This document shows positions 9,558 to 22,236 of a DNA stretch of 31,181 nucleotides, in pieces. Source of the DNA: Gamsiella multidivaricata (lineage: Eukaryota > Mortierellomycota > Mortierellomycetes > Mortierellales > Mortierellaceae); contig NW_026251865.1 in the NCBI RefSeq assembly GCF_025024155.1, positions 1 to 31,181 on the forward strand, written 5' to 3'. A program made the translations under genes and the position numbers. Within the stretch, counting starts at the first letter, position 1. Each line of letters begins with the position of its first letter. The notes beneath the pieces were generated by a model, which was not told where the DNA came from, searched no databases, and saw only the letters and a program-made list of their open reading frames with translations.

Positions 9558-10113
9558 ACGGGACTTCCTTTAATCTTATAGACATTCTTAGAGAAATAAC
9601 CCTCCTCCCTGTATAAATAGTTTTCCTATCATCTCCGTTCTTCGTTCCTCGCTCTTCATTTATCTTTCCCGTATTACTTCAACTGTCCTGAACCATGCAA
9701 TTGACATTTTTTTTTTTACAATCCTCTGTGAATTTTGATCTGATCGGTGACTGTTGAATGCAACGACAACAAACAAAAGGGGGGCTATCACTTTTGTTTC
9801 AGTCAGTCTTGCAACATTCCCTGGACCTCGTCAACGACGCCGCAAACCCAACCTCGCCCAGCAGAAACTAAAGCACGCCCAGCAGAAACTAAAGCACGCC
9901 CGGGACAAACCAGGAGCCGGATTTAATAACCAGATAACGAACAATCACCAATTCGATACCCTCCTTCCTTTTTGTCCTTGCATCCCGAGCTGCAATTGCA
10001 TCGCCTGACAACCCACGACACCGCCAGAAGAAACCCCCTCCCTTCTTCACCTTTGAACCAACGACCTAAGGAAGCCTCGTACATATTATTTTTCCAACAG
10101 GGATCGCAGTAGA
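9558..10113. promoter_or_regulatory. Intergenic MME1-RRP40 with a tandem repeat
   Basis: A 556-bp region between two same-strand genes, holding the MME1 3' UTR and the RRP40 promoter and leader. A 21-bp unit (GCCCAGCAGAAACTAAAGCAC) occurs twice in tandem at 9856-9897, followed by GCCC. No other element was seen. Confidence 0.6.
9856..9901. repeat. 21-bp tandem duplication, about 2.2 copies
   Basis: Two perfect head-to-tail copies of GCCCAGCAGAAACTAAAGCAC plus the first four bases of a third, about 215 bp upstream of the RRP40 start. Confidence 0.95.
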
Positions 10114-11112
10114 ATGACATCAATAATGACAGAACAGCAGCAGGACCACCAGGAGCTGTCCACTGGACCACACATCGTTCTCCCAGGGGACCTGCTTCCA
10201 GAATCCGGGCTTATGGAGGACGCAGCCTCAGCACAGGTCGTCAAGTTGGGTCCAGGGTTACTTATGGAGGACGATAACGTGACAGCGATGAAGGCCGGAG
10301 TGTTGAAGCACTCTTCAGTAGGCAACCGGTGGTGGGTTGAAAGCAATCAGCGTCGCGTAAGTTTTCTCGGATGGCATGTCTGTCTCGTCTATGGTTATTC
10401 GTTATTCGTTTCTTTTCTTTTCTTTTTCTTTTTATATCGATCCTATGCTGACATCCCCTCACTCCTGTTCATTATGTCTGGTCGGGTGGCGACGGCAATG
10501 GTAGTATGTTGCAGCACAAGGAGAATCAGTGGTAGGAATCGTGACTGCAAAATCAGCAGAGCATTACAAGGTCGACATTGGAGCTGCACAACAGGCCCTC
10601 CTGGGTGTCCTAGCATTCGAAGGCGCCAGCAAACGCAACAAGCCTGATATCAAGGTACCCGCCTACCAATTCACAAATATATAACCAAAGTGCCTGACTT
10701 TGTCCTCTAAGGATAACACTCACCATACTGAGCATTCGTCTTCATTCTTTTTCAGATTGGAGCGCTGGTGTACTGCAGGGTCTCGCTCGCGAACAAGGAC
10801 ATGGAGGCAGAACTCGAGTGCTTCAACCCAACCACGGGTAAAGCCGACGGCTATGGAGAACTGAAATCTGGATTTGTGATCAAGACATCACTGGGGCTCG
10901 CCCGCCGGTTATTGGACCCCAAAACCCTGGTTCTCAGACTGTTGGGTCAACATATCCCCTTCGAGACCGCCATCGGCATGAACGGCAAGATCTGGATCAA
11001 CTCTGCAAGCCCCAAACATACCATTTTGGTCTGCAATGCTATCAAGAACTCGGAGTTTTTGAGTTCACAGGAATGTACGACCATGGTCAAGAAAATGGTC
11101 GAGAAGATGTGA
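10114..11112 (+). CDS. RRP40: Exosome cap subunit Rrp40 (EXOSC3)
   Basis: Three exons (10114-10356, 10505-10654, 10756-11112), all joined in phase 0, give 249 aa, close to the yeast length. The N-terminal domain has VLPGDLLPE and KLGPGLL. The S1-type domain begins near the first splice (RRYVAAQGESVVGIVTAKSA) and continues through YKVDIGAAQQALLGVLAFEG. The KH-type domain has the family GMNG loop at 205-208 (AIGMNGKIWINS). Rrp40 is one of three RNA-binding cap proteins of the nuclear and cytoplasmic exosome and guides RNA to the catalytic subunits. A Met at 10126 is an alternative start. An AATAAA lies at 11184-11189. The gene is convergent with the GBD/FH3 gene, 125 bp between stops. No anomalies. 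Confidence 0.96.
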
Positions 11113-11183
11113 AAAAAAAAAGAACCGAGGCATTACGAAAAGAAGTCATAGAGCTACCACTGGAAATGACATTGCTATACATC

Positions 11184-11189
11184 AATAAA
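11184..11189 (+). terminator. Poly(A) signal AATAAA of RRP40
   Basis: A canonical AATAAA 72 nt after the RRP40 stop codon, inside the 125-bp gap to the convergent GBD/FH3 gene, so the two 3' UTRs probably overlap. Confidence 0.6.
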
Positions 11190-11237
11190 CGCTTGTGGGC
11201 CGTTTATTCTTGTGCAAATCTACAACGGGTATAGAGT

Positions 11238-14200
11238 TCACGCTCGCTCAAACATCTTGATACGATCCGAGATCTTGGCCATGTCGTTATTTGAACTGGG
11301 CATTGCTGGATTAACCGAGCGCTGTCGTGTACCTGCCAACTGGGGTAGCCTCGAGACACCATTGGAGGTCGAGGTCGTTTGCTCGAAAAACACCGTTTTT
11401 GCTTCTTGCACGCTCTTGTTACTGTCGTGCACAAACGATGGTGCTCCTGTCATTACAGGGATGCCACTGTTGACACTCTGGCGCCTAGAAACTGCGCCTG
11501 TCTTGGTCTTCCTGCTGATTGCCTCGATATCAACATCGACGTCTCTGCCAGTCTTTTGTTCCATAGGTGGCAACACAATGCTGGAGAGTTGCTCACGGAT
11601 ATATTGCTCCCTGATCAAAGAAATATCCGCAGGAACCACAATGGGCGCTTCCAAAACCTTTGGATCTGTAGCCTGAATCTCAAGCTTGGGAATCACGGCC
11701 TTCGTGTCTTCGTTAACCTGCTGGAGGGGCTGGTTCCTGATGGCGATCAAAGATGACGAGGATGCCAACCTTCGGACATTCTCCTGGATCTGCGCATCAA
11801 AGTCCACGTCTCGGAATTTGTAAACTTCTTTCTTTATGGGTTTGCCAGGATGAGCTGGAGGAAGCGCCGCAGCCGTTGCGGCATGATTCGTCGACCTAAG
11901 CAACCTGGGAGAAGACGAGGAGGACGGCTCAGCAACAGCAAGCGTAGACTGCTTCAGGGTTTGAGAGTAAAATACTGAGACCGATGAATTGGAAGATGTA
12001 GCCGAGAATCCGGAGGATGTCGTAGAAGAGCACGTAGACGTTCCATCTGTGCTCACGTTATTGTGTCCATGGCCGAGACCGCGCCCATGACCAGATTCTG
12101 TTGATATGCTCGGCAGGCCTGCAGGCGTCCCCGCATCGCTACTGTCGGCCTTCACCACCACATTGGCACCGCTATTCAGACTCGACCGCCGGCCATTCCC
12201 AAACGTATCAGTACTGCTGCTTCGTGGCACAGGGCTAGGAGCAGCACGAGGAGTGTTGCCTCCAAGCTGGGGGATATCCTTGCTCAGGTTCTGGGGTATA
12301 GGTGTAGATGAGTACCTTGGAGCCATTCCCGGCCGGAACTGCTGGAACTGCTGATCCAACTTTACAGTCGTGTATTGAATCTTCGGAAAGAGTTCGCCAC
12401 TCCTGCCCTTGACATCATACGAGCAAGGTCGATTTTTGTTCTTGGGTGGCACGACTGGCATTCTTAATGCTGCGCCAGATCCTGCAAAAGCCGATGTTAT
12501 CGGCGCGCTCTCTCCGATTGTCGCTCTACGAGTCGTAGTAGTTGTTCTTGCTGACGGCAGAAGATCTTGGTAGAATCCATTTGCAGGTGACATCCGGTTG
12601 TTTTGAGGCAAGGGGCTGTTGTTCCCTCCACTGCTCACTCGCTGTCCATCAACCGAACTCCTCTTCACAGAGATCTGTCTACCGAGACCAGACAGAGCTG
12701 CACCTTCAGCACCAGTGTTCTCGATTAGACCGATGACTGTAGCCTTGCGTGTACGTCCTGCTCCAACCTGCTGCTGGAACTGGAGCCGCTGAGTGGGAGT
12801 CGGCTTAATCTGAGAAGTGCTCCTGGCCAAACCACCACCATACATGGGTCTCTGAGTGCCCCCATCGTAGCTGACGCCCGCGTTATCGAAAATACCGCTC
12901 CCAGAATGGTGCCCTATGGCAAATGTGTCAAGGCTACTGTCCCTGAATGGGATATCCGAAGCTGTAGCCTTTGGAACGACCTGGGCACCGTATTTGGCGT
13001 CCGGCAACGGATATTGATGCTCTGCCGATGGTGGTCGTTGTTGTCGTAGCTGTTGATAAGAGGCGGGATCAAAGGGTGGGATCACAGGCAGTTCCCGAGA
13101 TAGTCGTGAAGCGATGAGTCGAGTCGTGCTAGGTACCATGGAAAGCTGGATGACCAGGTCTTCGATTTGAGCGCTGAGGTCCTGATTCTGGATATACGTC
13201 GATCGCAATTGCTAATAATGGAGAGCAAACGTTCATCGTTTTAGTACACAACTGCTGTGAGAGTTGTTAATACAAGGTCAGCTCGTTCATTTCTTGCTGT
13301 GCATGATCTACCTCGAGGAAAGTCTCCAACTGACTCTCCTTAATGGCCTTTGCAAATGCGAGTCCTGGACTTGAAATGTGCATATCAAAAATGAGCTTGG
13401 ATATAAGTTCCAAATGGGTGGTCTATCAGAGATAGTAAGCCGCTGTTAGTCCTAGCACTTCGCTAATCAGCACTGACTATTTGCTTTGGGCCAAAGTGCT
13501 TTATACTCACCAGATACGCCAACATCTCGCGATCCTCGCCCGCCTCGTATTTGATTCCGCCGTTCGTAGGGCAAGGTGACATGTTACTGTTCTTCCGCCT
13601 CCGCATATTATCCAAAGAGAATAAAGACAGCGTCGATGCCGATGGTCCTGCGCCCAACATCGAAAGACCCTGACCCACAGATACCACATTTGTTGGGGTT
13701 GATGCATTTGCTCGAGCTGCATCTCTAGAAGACATACTCTCATGACCCACATTGTCGGAAGCCATGGTGGCCGAAGGCATCTCAACACCGCACACCTGGA
13801 CGATCTCCTTCAAATACGTGATCCACTCTGAGTACTTCCACAGTCCTTCATCCCCACTCTTCCACTGGTTCAGCGTCATGTTTGGATCTGCGACGGTCTC
13901 TTTCAGAATCTGGTCCCTCCTCTCTGGCTCCCTAGCCAAAATGGCCGTCAGTATACCTACCGAGGTCTGCGAATTGGAAAACATCGGGATCTGGTCCACG
14001 GATAAGACTGGCATGGGTTGAAATGGTGTCTGGTAGCTGAGTCGAATGTGAATGGGCTTTGGAATGGACGAAGATCGTAATCGCTGCTGCTGTCCGATAA
14101 TGCTGCCAGATGCTGTTCCTCCTGATCCAGAGCCGGACCCACCACCGCCACCAAAAAATCCTGTCTTTGATTTGACGCCTGATGTAATTTTCGAAGAGGT

Positions 14201-17200
14201 CAATATGGGAGCCTCGTTGATGGCTAACGTTCGCATAAGTGGAAAGAATACAGGCTCAGTGACCAGAGATTCGACACCACCCTATACATACGATAGAGCA
14301 TAAGTGAAGATATTTAGAATACGCTCTCGAGCTATAATCTTTGGTCCTCATGTTTGTTCAGAGAGGAAAGTAGAGTACGTACCTCAAGCGGGACGATGGC
14401 CCTGATGCACTGGATGGTTTGGTGCAACAACTTCTCTCGCTGGCCCAGCTTGCTATAAAAGCAGCGAGAGGATCGAACGTCAGTGAACAGATGGCAGAAA
14501 GAGATATAGCTCACGCGAGATCAAGCAATAAAGACTGTGTTCATAAGCTTACGTTTCTTCCGACCTTTGTACATGACTACAGAACTGCAGCAATGCCAAT
14601 GGTCCACCGACTTTGATGAACTCGCCTGTCCAACGAATTGATCCGTTCCTGATCAACACACGCAGTTTTTTCAGCACCTGCTCTCGTTCTTCCAAAGTGC
14701 GCTTTTCACTCTTGCCACCAAGTAACGACGACAACTGCTGCTGGAAGCTTTGATGTTGCTGTGCCTGGATAATTGATGAAGTAGCACTTCTTTCGGGAGA
14801 GGTGCTGAAGCCCTGGAGACTACTACAGTCACCTCCGTTGCTGGAACTGCCGATATTACTGGCGCTCATATTCTTCCAAATTCCCATGGACTTGTTGTTA
14901 TGGTTGGATGATACAAAATTGAAGGCGTTTAGGTCCCGGGAGGATCGCTTTTTCTTGCCGGAGTATTCCAGTAGAGCATCCACAAAAAACTGAGGCGGCA
15001 TAGTTTCTGGTGTTTGATAAAGCGTGGGATTTGCGTCGTTGGACTGGAGCATGGCCCATTTCCGCTCCTTGGGGAGTGATTCGAGCTGTGTCCTTGTGAC
15101 TACAGGAAGGGACAAGGATGCCTAGTTTAGTTGACACAAGGACGAGGGTTAGCACGTTGACCCTTTCAATAGCATACCCAGGCTATGCAAAAGTTGGAGT
15201 CCTACTTACGAGCATATCGTCGAAGGCCATGTCAATCATATCTTTTTCATTAACTTGGCCCTTGTCGAGGGGGCTAGTGGTACCTCTCCTATAAGCGTCC
15301 AAGTCCATATCCTTTCCGGCTTTATCGTTGTAATTGCCGCCGCCGTTTTTGAGCTGCCTGGACCCGACTGCAAACATCGCAATCGCAGAGGGTGCATCGA
15401 CAACTTGCGATTCCGCAATTGATTGCCTCTGGATCGGTGACTGGCGCAGTAACTGCTCTCGATCTTCAAACAATGAGCGCCTTTGATTTGAGGACAAAGG
15501 CGACAGCATAGGATTCCTGAAATTATCTCCACGCTGTCTCTCTTGATCTTCTCTACTCTGTCCATGAGGCATATCTGGCATCGAGTGACGACGACCCCTG
15601 CCATCGCTGGATTCCCGACTATGTCGACTACTACTTGAGTTCTGGCGACCCAGCGAGGATGTCAGCGCTGTTGCTTCCGTTCGTTTTTGCTGCAATTCTT
15701 CAAATCCGCGCTGCCATTCGATCTGGGATGGCAGTCGTGGTCGATGTGGCCCTGGGACAAGACTCAAAAGCTGATCCAACATGGCGGAGTCGCTACCCGC
15801 TGATGCTATGATTGCAGCGGCCGAAGATGCTTCTGGTGGTTGTGGCGAAGCTGTGGAATGACCGGGAAATGAAGGTAGGATGGGATGAGCATCTCGAGAT
15901 CCTGCCTCTACCGACCCTGTTCTTGCCTCTGCTCCTATTTGGACGTTGCTCGAGGGAATAATGGTTTCAGCCAGTCGTTCCTGTTCCTGGAATTGCGCCT
16001 TCTGCTGTAACTGTATCCGCTCCAGTGCGCTCAATGGTTTGTTTTCCAACTGATATGGGCGCTGTTGCTGCAGTGGATTAAAAGTCGCGACAGGTGGTTC
16101 GATCGGGGACACAACCGCCATGTTGTTTCGCATAGAGTTTTGCCGGCTGTCCAGACTTGAATCAATGGAACAACTGTCGTATATTTCAAAGACATCCTCC
16201 ATTTGCAGGCTGTTATCACTGATGCCGCTGTCACTCTCCTGAAGACTGCAAAGACTGAGTCGGGAGAGGTCTTCGCCCATGGTATTCCCCAAGCGGGTGG
16301 TACTGCGTTTCTGTATTGGTGGCGTCGACGCATTTTGAGAGCCTGATTGCACAAGCTGCTGTCGAAGGCGCGATTGATGCACTGGAGGTGTAGGGGACGT
16401 GGGTCGGTGATACATGAAAGGCTCTTGGCTGGAAGGTCTGATCGGCTGAAGATCCCCATAAAAGACGTGATCCTCAAACTCGTGCATATCCGTGTGACCA
16501 TGGGCAACGAGTTCCGATCTAAAGTTCGCCTGACCCTGCGGTGTGGATGACGGCTGTTGAAGAAGCGGTGAGTTCTGCTGTTGCTGCTGTTGATTGCGAC
16601 TGGAGTTGGGGATGAGGTGGGTCGATGGGGCTGGTAGCCGATAGTCGTCCTCTGTGCAGACGCTATTACGGACGATGCCTCTTAGATAGGTGTCTTTGCT
16701 TGGTGGCGGTGGTGCTGGTGACGACTTTTTGACCTCGACGGGGGAGGCAACAAGGTTCATTTGCGAGGAATTCGAGTTCCTGGACTTCAGGTTGAACAGG
16801 TCCATCTTGACCAAGGGCTTTTTCTCCTTGATTTTGGTCTTTTTGTCTTTGGTATCGGCAGAGTCCTTTGTTGGGGAGGCGGTACTATTGTGATCGTCAA
16901 GTTTTCTGGAGGATGAGCTTCTGTTGCTGTTCCTGTTGATATCGGGCGATGTGCCACCTGAGCGGGGAGGGACAGGAGAGGGAGGCGGATTGTAGCTATC
17001 TTGAGGAGTCGAGACGATGGACAGCCTCCGGGCGGCTTTGACGATGTGGTCACTGAGATTGGAGAAGCGAGCCTTGACCGGTGGGGGAAGGGGAGATCGA
17101 GGATGGTGGTTATGATGCTGGTGCTGTGGGCTTGTTTGGGAGTCGTTCAGACTGGTGCTACTCGAGAGAGGGAGGGGAGAAGAGACCCGCTCTCGTTCGT

Positions 17201-17246
17201 TTCTGTCCTGGTTTTGGTGGTTCGAGGACCGCTCTGGATCTGCCAT
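11238..17246 (-). CDS. Formin-like GBD/FH3 protein lacking FH1-FH2, 1843 aa
   Basis: Six exons (17246-15210, 15121-14553, 14452-14383, 14281-13511, 13422-13312, 13211-11238) join with GT-AG introns of 88-101 nt and keep frame throughout. Residues 1-670 are Ser/Pro/Gln-rich and disordered, with several RRxS sites. From about 671 comes a Diaphanous-type GTPase-binding and FH3 armadillo region: FDDML, LPKERKWAMLQ, TPETMPPQFFVDALLE, LRVLIRNGSIRWTGEFIKVG (by exon 2), QTIQCIRAIV (exon 3), ESLVTEPVFFPLM (exon 4), through exon 5 and the start of exon 6. In formins this region binds active Rho GTPase and controls autoinhibition. The remaining roughly 620 residues are disordered and end with SDRIKMFERA at the stop; no FH1 proline tracts or FH2 core are visible. 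It probably acts as a Rho-responsive scaffold in polarity or septation rather than as an actin nucleator. Start chosen: first Met of the open first exon. Confidence 0.88.
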
Positions 17247-18314
17247 GATGGCGGGGTATATGATGTATGTATGTCGACTGTGTTATGACCGAGGGAGCGG
17301 ACAATATGGTATCCTGTAGGCCGTATCCTTTTGTCCTGATGCAATGTCGATGGTAGAAAAGGTGAAAAGGGGTGGACGGAAAAAGAGAGCAGGAAACGGT
17401 AAGACGACGGTTCAGGATGGGATATGGACTAGGCACACTTTCGCTGAAGGGCGCTACCGGGGACGTAAGAGGAGGGTTGGGGAAGAGGAATAGAGACAGC
17501 GATGGGCAGAGAGAAGAGGAGTTCGTTCTTCTCCTTCTTCGTTTCTGTCTGTTTGTTTGTCCCTGAATGGCTTAAGTAAGGACTGGAAAAATGGTCCAGA
17601 AAAAACAAAAGACCACTTCATTTGTCATGGCAGCGTGTACGAGGCATCCGCATACACCGCAAGATACTGTGGACGGACGATGTGGGGGTGACCACGCACA
17701 CACACCACCTTGCCCCTTCCATTGCCAGGTCATTCATCGCTTATTTATTTTTTGTTGTTGTTGTTGTTGTGCCTGAGTCTCGTTCATCAAGGGCGCCCCA
17801 ACCTTCTGGACCCAGACTTGCCCCCTCTGTTCCTCGGACCCTGCAATGACACTGGGGCTGCAGCAGGAACAAGGTCGATTTGAAGCATATCATCTTAGGG
17901 GCAGGTACAGAGTACACATGTCTGTCTGATTCACAATCCGGAGCAGGTTGGATGGTCATCAGTCCCCCTCCTCATAGCGCCAAAAGAAACAGAGGGACTG
18001 AACAAGAAGAAGAATAGGACGATGACGCTAATGACGACCGGAGTTGGAGGAGCGAGGACAGGATTTCAAAATAGAAGCTCAAGCGCGTGGAGGTGCCGAT
18101 TCAAGGTGGGAGACAAGTAGCCGATCGAGAGCAACGGATGATCTGGATGACAATAGCTGATGTTCAACTAGCGAATACAGTCTATCCGTGATCATTGTCT
18201 GTTTCGATGACAGAGATGGTGTCCCTCCATGAAGAAGAAAAAAAAAAAGAGAGAAAAGCATGGGCGTACCTGAACTGAACTAGTATCGAAGGCTGACCAA
18301 ACGGTGTTAAAGCG
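17247..18314. other. Upstream region of the GBD/FH3 gene
   Basis: About 1.07 kb of leader/promoter DNA for the leftward GBD/FH3 gene. It is rich in GA on + (CT on the coding strand). A short GTT repeat lies at about 17751-17768. No second gene is supported; open frames are short and without family features. Confidence 0.45.

Positions 18315-18353
<39 letters not shown>
18315..18353. repeat. 39-nt poly(A/T) tract
   Basis: An uninterrupted A-run on +. No target-site duplication or recognisable element body is attached, so it is better read as a simple repeat than as a retroposon tail. Confidence 0.9.
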
Positions 18354-18358
<5 letters not shown>

Positions 18359-20935
18359 AGAAATAAGGAACAAGGAAGGAAAACGAGCAGGAAAAAGTAG
18401 GGAATCAGGCGCGACCAAGGACCATGGATGGACCATGGGCCATGCACCTCATCTAGCCCATCCGTTCATCCCTACACCACCTTGCCTTAAAGCTGCACCT
18501 GCATGCAAGTATGCAAGTATGCATGTCTGGCTTATTTTACCCATGAACACACGTTCGTTGTTCACTGATTTCTTATGTCATCGATATTTGCTATTTGCAC
18601 AATATCGTACTAGTCTTTGGGCACACAGAAATGCTTGCGAGGGCTTACTTTTTTTCAGCGCCCCAATCACCACCGCACCCAATGCAAATGAGCCAGAAGC
18701 CTTTGCCCTCATATCCTTCTCTTTCTCTCTCTTTGGCCACAGTGGCGTTGTTTCCCCGGTTGCTCCTCCAGGCTAAACAACAACGGGGAATATCCTTGTA
18801 CCCACAACACCCCTTTTTTTGGTGCCGCCTGATCCAACTGCCATGATGCCACTACCGGCCCATGGTTTTCTATCCCATTTATTTTGCCCCTAAATTCATG
18901 GTCATCCGGTCATCTTTTTATATACCATGTATGTTTTTGGGGATATCCCTTGGTGTCTTTTCCCATTCCCGGATCGACGGAAGTGTCTCTACAAGTCGAC
19001 CCTTGGGCCCTACAGATGGCAAGATCGTCGAGAGGTCATTAAGCGATCGTAAAGACTTATTGTATGTGAACGTTAGAAGGAAATATATCAGCGCAGGAAT
19101 GAGCGTTGTGTAGGAATAGAATGCCGTTTGTCCAGAAAGGAAGCTGCCCCCGTGTCTTCGTCCCAGATAGACCACAAGTTGGATGCACCATGGTTCTTAA
19201 AGGGAGCATGGGGTGATGCTGAACGCCAAAAAAACGTGGCATGTTGCCCCTATGTATGTGTGTTAGTGAAGGCCGTGCAGACAGCCCTCAAGGGCCACGT
19301 CGTCACGTTGGCCTTGGAATGTGACAAAAGATGAAGGTGTGCCACCAGCTGGCACCATGGACAGAGTAGTCGCACGCGCTTTGTGCAACCATCGGAGCAC
19401 ATGTGTCACGTAGATCCGCGCAACCTAGACTAGCCGAGCCACCTCCTAGCCGGTGCCACCTTTATTTTTGACAATCTATCTGAGCATTAGTGTTATACAA
19501 TTAGTTCGCGTCAGTGCTCTCCTACATATACTTAACATAGACATGACACCTTATTTGAGGGTCAGATATTGTCTCTGTCATGTCATCCACCTCCATATCG
19601 TGGCTCACGAGTAATCCTGGGTGTTTTACCGAGATTAGGCAGAGAAACTGACCTTCACATCGATATAGCGTTCGGTGGAACCGAGAGAGGCCTCAGTATA
19701 CGTTAGTATCGCAGAGTACTGTTTGCGGTCATGAAGGCGCAAAGGCACGCGTCAAACAGTTGACTGGAAGAATATGAGCTCTGGGTTCTTTGTCCTGAGG
19801 GCGCTGGACACAACATACGTCGGGTTTAACGTCGTACACGAATAAGCACAGTCTCAGGTTTTCGCATGAAAAATAGAACCGCATAATACCTTTTTGGGAC
19901 CCTCTCGGTAGCTGCGCAACACAGTGGCGATTTGCATTGTGGGTGAGAAGCGATCAAACATGCGGCAAGGATTACAGGGTTGGGGTGGTGAAGGCTGGAT
20001 TATCGAGACAGCAGATGACAGGTATCATCCTATAATCCGATTATCCATGCCTGAAACAGCATTTTGATTTGGATCCAGAAAGGCGGTTCTTTGAGAGCCC
20101 CTTTCTTTTATCATCATCATCATATTATTATTATTATTATTATTATTATTCCTGATCTCACCTTATCTCTCCTTAGCAGAGACGGTACTGAGGGCTCAAG
20201 GGTGCACACTAAACCCCTTTCCCCCCATATCCGCCCCACTCATGCAACCTCTAATTGCTGTTATCCTCCGTCATGGCGCACTTTAGTTAGTAGACTACTC
20301 AAGGCCAATCGAGTGAATGAATACAAAAATGTTATTTTTATAGGAAAACCCGAGTTTTTGGAAAAGGTTTATTTATTTATTTATATCGAGAATTAAACAC
20401 CTATCCACGGCAACTTGCATAAACCAGATGCTGGACGGAGGGATGGACTGGGACAATGACAGGTTCCTGGCGGTATGTCCATGTATCGACGTCTTTCTCG
20501 AGGACAACGTCCGCCGCACGCTACTGGCTCTTTTACAAGGTTGCCATCAGACGAACTGTGATAAAAAAAGGCAACCGTAAATGACTAGCGCCGACCTGAT
20601 TGCATGCACAATGAAAACAAGGACACGATGAACTTTCAACCTCAGGTACGAACCTAATCGAACTAGCTAACACCCGGGCAACTCTCGCAATTGGGCGATT
20701 GGGCAAGAGATGTGGGGCCCCTGTCACTTAATCAAAGGGAAGATGCCAGCTCTGGGTGCCAGAGGTGTTGTGATCGGATCGTACCACACGTTCTGGCACA
20801 GCGCGTCAGAGATCTTCCGCAATGGGTGAGGAACAAGGGGCAAAGACGGCCACAACCACCTACTTACCCAGAGGAGGGGGATGAGGGGAGTCTATTGCTG
20901 CATGGACTAGAGAATGTATGGCCCCATCGCACAAT
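18354..20935. other. Gene-poor spacer, nothing recognised
   Basis: About 2.6 kb with frequent stops in every frame and no ORF with family features. No tRNA, 5S or snRNA structure was found by eye. It contains the microsatellite at 20110-20150 and a TTTA run near 20368-20384. It may hold distal regulatory DNA of the two outward-facing large genes or decayed repeats that are not represented elsewhere in the window. Confidence 0.5.
20110..20150. repeat. Trinucleotide microsatellite (ATC)n-(ATT)n
   Basis: Four ATC units pass directly into about nine ATT units: a compound microsatellite, probably polymorphic. Confidence 0.95.
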
Positions 20936-22236
20936 TTTTTTATCTTTCCTTCTAATTCTCACTTTTACACATTTCTCCACTTCTTCACTTTCTTTCTTTT
21001 TCTCGGTTCCTCCTCTCAACTCTCTCACTCGCCCTCTCTTCCTTCTTCTTCAATTGAAATCCTCTACTCCACATTGCCCTTGGACGTCGCTAGCCTGACA
21101 CCTGTACTCTAGTTCGCAGCGCCCCCCTTCAAAAAATTCTCTTCAAACAAACATCATTTTACTTTCATTAACATCCATAGAGCAGTACGCAGTGCACGAC
21201 ACTCCCCGGTCAAACTCGAGCTAGTGTTGGGTAAGAAGACCAGGATGGGGATTGAACGAATGGACTCTTCATCACCCAATGAGTTGACTCGACTCGCTCT
21301 CCTGCACACCCACCAAAAGTCGTTTTCGCTCTTTCACACCCATTTTTAAGATGCAGCCAATGATATCCGTTTTTTTGCAGGGCGTGCATGTGGATCTATT
21401 GCGGTGACAGAGCGGCAAGGAACGGCTTATTGTTAGTGTCAATCGTCGGTCTGCCATCTTTTTGATTATTATAATATGCTCAAAGGAACGTTCGGATCGT
21501 TCCCTGGTCCACAGCTTTCGGTCGGTCATATAATGACCCATTTAAACACGGATTCCCTATCCTGCCTTCAGTCCTGAAGACATTCCCTCTTGCACTTTTG
21601 CTGCCCCTCCTGGCAAAGGTCCCCCCTGCCTGCCTGGGCGTAAAAGATGGCTCCTGCCCGGCCCTCGGGCTCCCTTTTTGTTCTTCTTGTCCGCTACTGC
21701 ACGCCCCGCCCGGCGTCCGGATGCCGGAAGGAGCTCCTTAAAATCGCTACCCTCCACAGGGCGTCAGTGGTCCCTAGACCTTTTTTTCTCCTTTGACATT
21801 GCGCGTTCTAGATCTCCGGCCGCCGTCATCTTTCCCATTGTTCGTCCTACTTTTACAAAAAGCTAATAATAACCCTCGATGCCGCCACTACTACGAACGC
21901 CCTTTTAGCATCTTACAGGTCGCCCATCAACCATAACAACGATCGATCGTTCAAAACAAGCGCTGTTTCTCCTCCTACCATGCGTCGGTGTGATAAGAGA
22001 GCATAGAACCACAGCCGCCGAACGATAATCGCGCCTTTTCCCCCTCAACAACAGCTTTGTTGCTTCGTCCTCTCTTTTTATAAAATACGACGCGTTCATC
22101 TACATATCCTGCATATCTTACCACATCGCAGCAGAGACCCTTTGCGTGAATCTTTGTATTAAGCATCGTTTTCGTTTCACTGCTGTACTCTACCTTCGCT
22201 CCACCTCCTTCGCTTTATCGACCATTTTAGTCAAAG
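20936..22236 (+). promoter_or_regulatory. Promoter and long leader of the Gln-rich gene
   Basis: About 1.3 kb upstream of the start at 22237. It begins with a strong T/C-rich tract (20936-21060), has another C/T-rich stretch at 21540-21800, and then pyrimidine-biased sequence up to the ATG. That is consistent with a promoter plus long 5' UTR. Several short upstream ATGs are present. No uORF was assigned. Confidence 0.4.

Noticed and set aside
10114..11112. Rrp4 or Csl4 instead of Rrp40
   Set aside because: The GMNG-type KH loop, the length and the LLGVLAFEGA block fit Rrp40 better than the other two cap proteins.
18315..18353. Retroposon tail from the 39-nt A-run
   Set aside because: No repeat body seen elsewhere and no target duplication around it.
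20691..21098. 135-codon + open frame in the spacer
   Set aside because: No family features, poor composition, and it runs into the T/C-rich tract; probably chance.
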